Assembly: GCA_937920115.1 (NCBI GenBank)
Contig: CALGVF010000345.1
Location: forward strand, 1-7,379
Origin: an uncultured Clostridia bacterium
GTDB taxonomy: Bacteria > Bacillota > Clostridia > Christensenellales > Borkfalkiaceae
Direction of reading: 5' to 3'
DNA length: 7,379 nt
A model generated the notes under the pieces. It had not been told where the DNA came from and searched no databases. It saw only the letters and a program-made list of their open reading frames with translations. Shown here piece by piece: positions 5,482 through 7,379 of this stretch. The translations under genes and the position numbers were made by a program. Every line of letters starts with the position of its first letter. Positions within the stretch are counted from its first letter, which is position 1.

Positions 5482-5719
5482 CGGCGATAGCCGACCTCTC
5501 TCGTCATTTGCCCACTTCGTTTACAAATGCCACTCTCCCCATAGGGGAAAGCAAGTTTATTTAGTTTGTTTATGGCTGTTTCTTTTTGATAAAAAAATAT
5601 CAAAAAAATAAAAAAAGAGAAATTTTTTAAATACTTTATTATTCTACAAAATCTATTTTTTCTTGCTTTCCCCTTTGGGGAAAGTGGCGGCGTAGCCGTC
5701 GATAGAGGTCAAAACGGCT
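5482..5719. repeat. Inverted-repeat element with hairpin arms (second family)
   Basis: Two 27-bp arms, 5529-5555 and 5662-5688, are inverted repeats with three mismatches; each carries a small CCCC/GGGG foldback (CCCCATAGGGG and CCCCTTTGGGG). GACCTCT (5493-5499) and AGAGGTC (5704-5710) form an outer pair. The left arm carries extra hairpins, CGGC-GATA-GCCG (5482-5493) and CATTTG/CAAATG (5505-5529); the right arm has CGGC-GTA-GCCG (5688-5698). The centre is A/T-rich with its own TTTTTGATA/TATCAAAAA foldback (5583-5606). No ORF is supported. It looks like a REP/MITE-type intergenic element unrelated to the TA-flanked one. It fills most of the gene-free 5418-5838 interval. Confidence 0.7.
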
Positions 5720-5750
5720 TATATTATTATGATTTTTTTATTTCATTTTT

Positions 5751-5797
5751 TAATAAAAAGCGACCGCAAGTTGAAAACTTGCGGTCGCTTGTAATTT
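5751..5797. terminator. Strong bidirectional terminator
   Basis: AAGCGACCGCAAGTT (5758-5772) pairs perfectly with AACTTGCGGTCGCTT (5776-5790) around a 3-nt loop. A T-tract follows on the minus strand (5751-5759 read in reverse, CTTTTTATT) and on the plus strand (TTTTTT at 5794-5799). It serves the convergent sepF (minus) and XRE (plus) transcription units. Confidence 0.93.
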
Positions 5798-5838
5798 TTT
5801 ACGTTTTCTTTTTTATTTTTTTTGCTTCCTTTTATCGG

Positions 5839-6150
5839 CTACTTTTTGGGCGTGAAGAGGTAAACCTCTTTTTCGAGTTCGCACATATTGCCGTTAATCG
5901 CATATAACGCCCCCGACATAAGGTCGAGTACTCGCTGCGCCGTGCGGTTTTCAAGAGCCGTTACGTTGATTATCACCGGTTCGCCCGAAAGAAGTACGTC
6001 TATTATCTTCGCCACGTCGTCGAACGAACGGGGGTAATACCTGTTTATCGACCCGCTCGCCGAATAATCTATGTTCTTCTCGGGACCCCCTGCAACTTTG
6101 CTTACAGTCTGCGTTTTTTTGCTTCCGCCGAAAATATTAAAAATTCCCAT
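5839..6150 (-). CDS. sepF: Cell division protein SepF
   Basis: A 103-aa SepF. The protein bundles FtsZ filaments and helps anchor the Z-ring to the membrane in Gram-positive bacteria. MGIFNIFGG is the expected N-terminal membrane-binding amphipathic helix. A short linker (10-35) precedes the SepF core with YPRSFDDVAKIIDVLLSGEP (39-58), VIINVTALENRTAQRVLDLM (59-78), SGALYAINGNM and a final YLFTP. It is shorter than Bacillus SepF (about 150) because the linker is reduced; the core is complete. The start lies 3 nt after the yggS stop with GGAG inside the end of yggS, so translation is probably coupled. A strong terminator follows directly, so the ylmG/ylmH/divIVA genes that often follow in Bacillota are not in this unit. 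Confidence 0.95.
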   Translation of the reverse strand: MGIFNIFGGSKKTQTVSKVAGGPEKNIDYSASGSINRYYPRSFDDVAKIIDVLLSGEPVIINVTALENRTAQRVLDLMSGALYAINGNMCELEKEVYLFTPKK

Positions 6151-6153
6151 ATT

Positions 6154-6837
6154 CTATTTCACTCCGCCGTAATCTCTTTCTCCGAATATCGCTCTTCCGA
6201 GCCTTATCATATTGCTTCCGTTTTTAATCGCGATTTTATAGTCGCCGCTCATTCCTATCGACAGGTATTTAACGGTTTTCGTCGTTTCCCTTATTTCGTC
6301 GTAAAACGCTCTTATTTCGCGGCAAATCGTCGCGAGATATTCCTCGTCCGAGGATACGGGAAGTAAAGCCATTATTCCGCCGAGTTCGAGGTTTTTCAAG
6401 CCGATAATCGACTTATAGAGGGCTTTTGCCGTATCAATCGTCGCTCCCGTCTTGCTCTCTTCCTCGCCGCCGTTGATTTCTATCATTACCTTTTGGCAGA
6501 TTCCTTTCGCCGCCGCTTTCTCGTTTATCGCTACCGCTAAATCGAGCGACGAAACCGAGTCTATGTAGTCAGCTTTGCCTACTACGTATTTCAGTTTGTT
6601 CTCTTGCAGGGTACCGATAAAGTGCTTCACGCAGTCTCCGTAAAACTCGAATTTATCCCGAAACTCCTGCGCTTTGTTTTCGCCTATATGCGTAAGACCT
6701 GCTTTAATAGCCTCGTTGACTCTTTCTATGGGGACAAACTTTGTCGCTCCTAAAAGGGTAATTTTTTCGCCGCGGTCGTTGCCGTTTTCTATTTCCTTGA
6801 ATATTCTGTCGAGATTATCGCGAATCGTTTTATCCAT
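6154..6837 (-). CDS. yggS: YggS/PLPBP-family PLP homeostasis protein
   Basis: A 227-aa protein of the YggS (PLPBP/PROSC) family, a single-domain TIM-barrel-like PLP carrier involved in vitamin B6 homeostasis with no firmly established catalytic reaction. The PLP-binding lysine is Lys33 in LLGATKFVP. Other signatures are HIGENKAQE (50-58), HFIGTLQENK (72-81), the phosphate-binding end LSIGMSGDYKIAIKNGS (192-208) and MIRLGRAIFG (210-219). The length is normal and no residue is obviously missing. AAAAGGA sits upstream of the ATG, partly inside the palindrome CCTTTTAAAAGG. The gene follows the SRP RNA terminator immediately and is followed by sepF after 3 nt, the usual yggS-sepF pairing of Bacillota. 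No own promoter is visible between the SRP RNA terminator and the start codon. Confidence 0.95.
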   Translation of the reverse strand: MDKTIRDNLDRIFKEIENGNDRGEKITLLGATKFVPIERVNEAIKAGLTHIGENKAQEFRDKFEFYGDCVKHFIGTLQENKLKYVVGKADYIDSVSSLDLAVAINEKAAAKGICQKVMIEINGGEEESKTGATIDTAKALYKSIIGLKNLELGGIMALLPVSSDEEYLATICREIRAFYDEIRETTKTVKYLSIGMSGDYKIAIKNGSNMIRLGRAIFGERDYGGVK

Positions 6838-6856
6838 ATCTATTATCCTTTAAAAG

Positions 6857-6892
6857 GGAAAATAAAAGCCGACGAATCGGTTTCGACGGCTT
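6857..6892 (-). terminator. Intrinsic terminator of the SRP RNA
   Basis: On the minus strand AAGCCGTCGAA pairs with TTCGTCGGCTT (arms 6882-6892 and 6866-6876) with one internal T-T mismatch and a 5-nt loop. It runs into TTTTATTTT. It ends the SRP RNA and lies just upstream of yggS. Confidence 0.85.
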
Positions 6893-6907
6893 ATTACGTT
6901 TTATTTT

Positions 6908-7173
6908 ACTGCGCAGTTCCCTTTGACGAATCGTACCGAAGCGGTAGTGCGACAGGTCGCTCCGCCAAAGCAACCTTATGGCACACGCATGACGCCGTTT
7001 AGCGCTGCTATATCCCTATCCTGACGCGGTTCGCGGTTATGCGTTGCATAAGACCTTGACATCGTCACGCCTTATCGGACGCAGCCAACCATACGACAAG
7101 CCGAGGGGAACGTTCAGCCTTGCTGTAGCGGATTGCAAGTACAGGGCACCGCTAACTCCCCGCTTAGCGCAGT
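6908..7173 (-). ncRNA. ffs: Large (Bacillus-type) SRP RNA with Alu domain
   Basis: This is the RNA of the signal recognition particle, which with Ffh targets membrane and secreted proteins. Read on the minus strand, the 5' Alu part has the familiar GTGCCCTGTACTTGCAATCC and GCTACAGCAAGG. The helix 8 Ffh-binding core is at 7004-7025: GTCAGG, an apical loop, then AGCAGC. The tetraloop is GGGA, flanked by ATA/TAT, instead of the common GGAA flanked by TCC/GGA. It is still a GNRA loop, and the pairing change is compensated. The ends pair (ACTGCGC near 7173 with GCGCAGT near 6911). The length of about 266 nt matches the roughly 270-nt Bacillus form and not the 114-nt E. coli form. Ends are predicted from the promoter and helix pairing, plus or minus a few bases. 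Confidence 0.93.
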
Positions 7174-7179
7174 GTATAC

Positions 7180-7208
7180 ATTTTACCCTACTTTTCTGAA
7201 AAACGCAA
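7180..7208 (-). promoter_or_regulatory. Promoter of the SRP RNA
   Basis: On the minus strand TTGCGT (7203-7208) and TAAAAT (7180-7185) are spaced by 17 nt, with the predicted start at about 7173, matching the 5' end expected from SRP RNA folding. This promoter may also feed yggS-sepF by readthrough. Confidence 0.8.
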
Positions 7209-7252
7209 GAAAAAAACGTAAATACTCAAAAAATATTTGTCGAATAAAATTT

Positions 7253-7307
7253 TCAGTCTTCGAGTCCGAGTAAAAAATCCGCGGACACGTCGAGAAATTG
7301 GCAAATA
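7253..7307 (-). pseudogene. C-terminal remnant of an XRE helix-turn-helix gene cut by the MITE
   Basis: Reading the minus strand from the MITE edge gives AICQFLDVSADFLLGLED and then TGA. This is the standard end of an XRE/HTH_3 domain (compare the usual N-V-S-x-D-Y-L-L-G). The upstream part of the gene would lie beyond the MITE, outside the window, so I cannot tell whether the gene was merely split or lost its 5' part. Confidence 0.65.
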
Positions 7308-7379
7308 GCCGATAAAAACCTCAACCGAACCCGATTTTCAGGCGTATCTTACGCTTAATTCATTGTTCTTTCCGCGGCT
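7306..7379. mobile_element. MITE-like element, copy 2 (runs out of window)
   Basis: TA at 7306-7307 is followed by the same terminal repeat and left arm as copy 1, in the same orientation. Positions 7307-7379 match 3755-3827 with three substitutions in 73 bases by my count. It ends at the window edge inside the first foldback. Confidence 0.88.

Overview
The window looks like accessory DNA beside a short stretch of core chromosome from a Bacillota genome, most likely a gut-type Clostridia lineage. The support is a sepF cell-division gene, a large Bacillus/Clostridium-type SRP RNA with an Alu domain, yggS directly upstream of sepF, strong AAGGAG/GAGG ribosome sites, and a TnpX-like large serine recombinase and PcfK-like conjugation protein of the kinds common in clostridial elements.

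Region 1 (1-1925, + strand) carries a large serine recombinase. A 63-residue ORF overlaps its start and seems to begin at an ATT codon behind a very good Shine-Dalgarno.

Region 2 (2037-2676, + strand) is the most interesting part. It is a complete type III (RNA-protein) toxin-antitoxin locus: a perfect-consensus promoter (TTGACA-17-TATAAT), two 44-nt tandem repeats that can each fold as an H-type pseudoknot with a compensatory base change, an intrinsic terminator, and a 152-aa CptN/ToxN/AbiQ-type endoribonuclease. The 5' arm of the terminator can alternatively pair over 9 bp with the toxin Shine-Dalgarno, which suggests an extra layer of toxin control.

Region 3 (2680-3754, - strand) is a conjugative-element operon remnant. 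It holds a complete PcfK-like/MutS domain I fusion gene, the first nine codons of the next gene at one edge and the last eighteen codons of the previous gene at the other. It is cut by the toxin-antitoxin segment on one side and by a MITE on the other.

Region 4 (3754-5417) begins with a 299-bp MITE-like element with 26-bp terminal inverted repeats, flanking TA dinucleotides and a highly foldable interior. Its right end runs into a 5'-truncated multi-TM gene that probably once had an N-terminal XRE helix-turn-helix. An intact membrane-anchored XRE regulator follows, preceded by a perfect 17-bp palindrome. A second copy of the MITE starts at 7306 and continues out of the window; it cuts the C-terminal part of another XRE gene.

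Region 5 (5418-7208, mostly - strand) holds a different inverted-repeat element, a bidirectional terminator, and the core cluster SRP RNA - terminator - yggS - sepF. No separate promoter for yggS-sepF is visible, so readthrough from the strong SRP RNA promoter is likely.

The overall picture is a mosaic island edge: recombinase, defence-type toxin-antitoxin, conjugation remnant and MITE-scarred XRE genes, next to conserved housekeeping genes.
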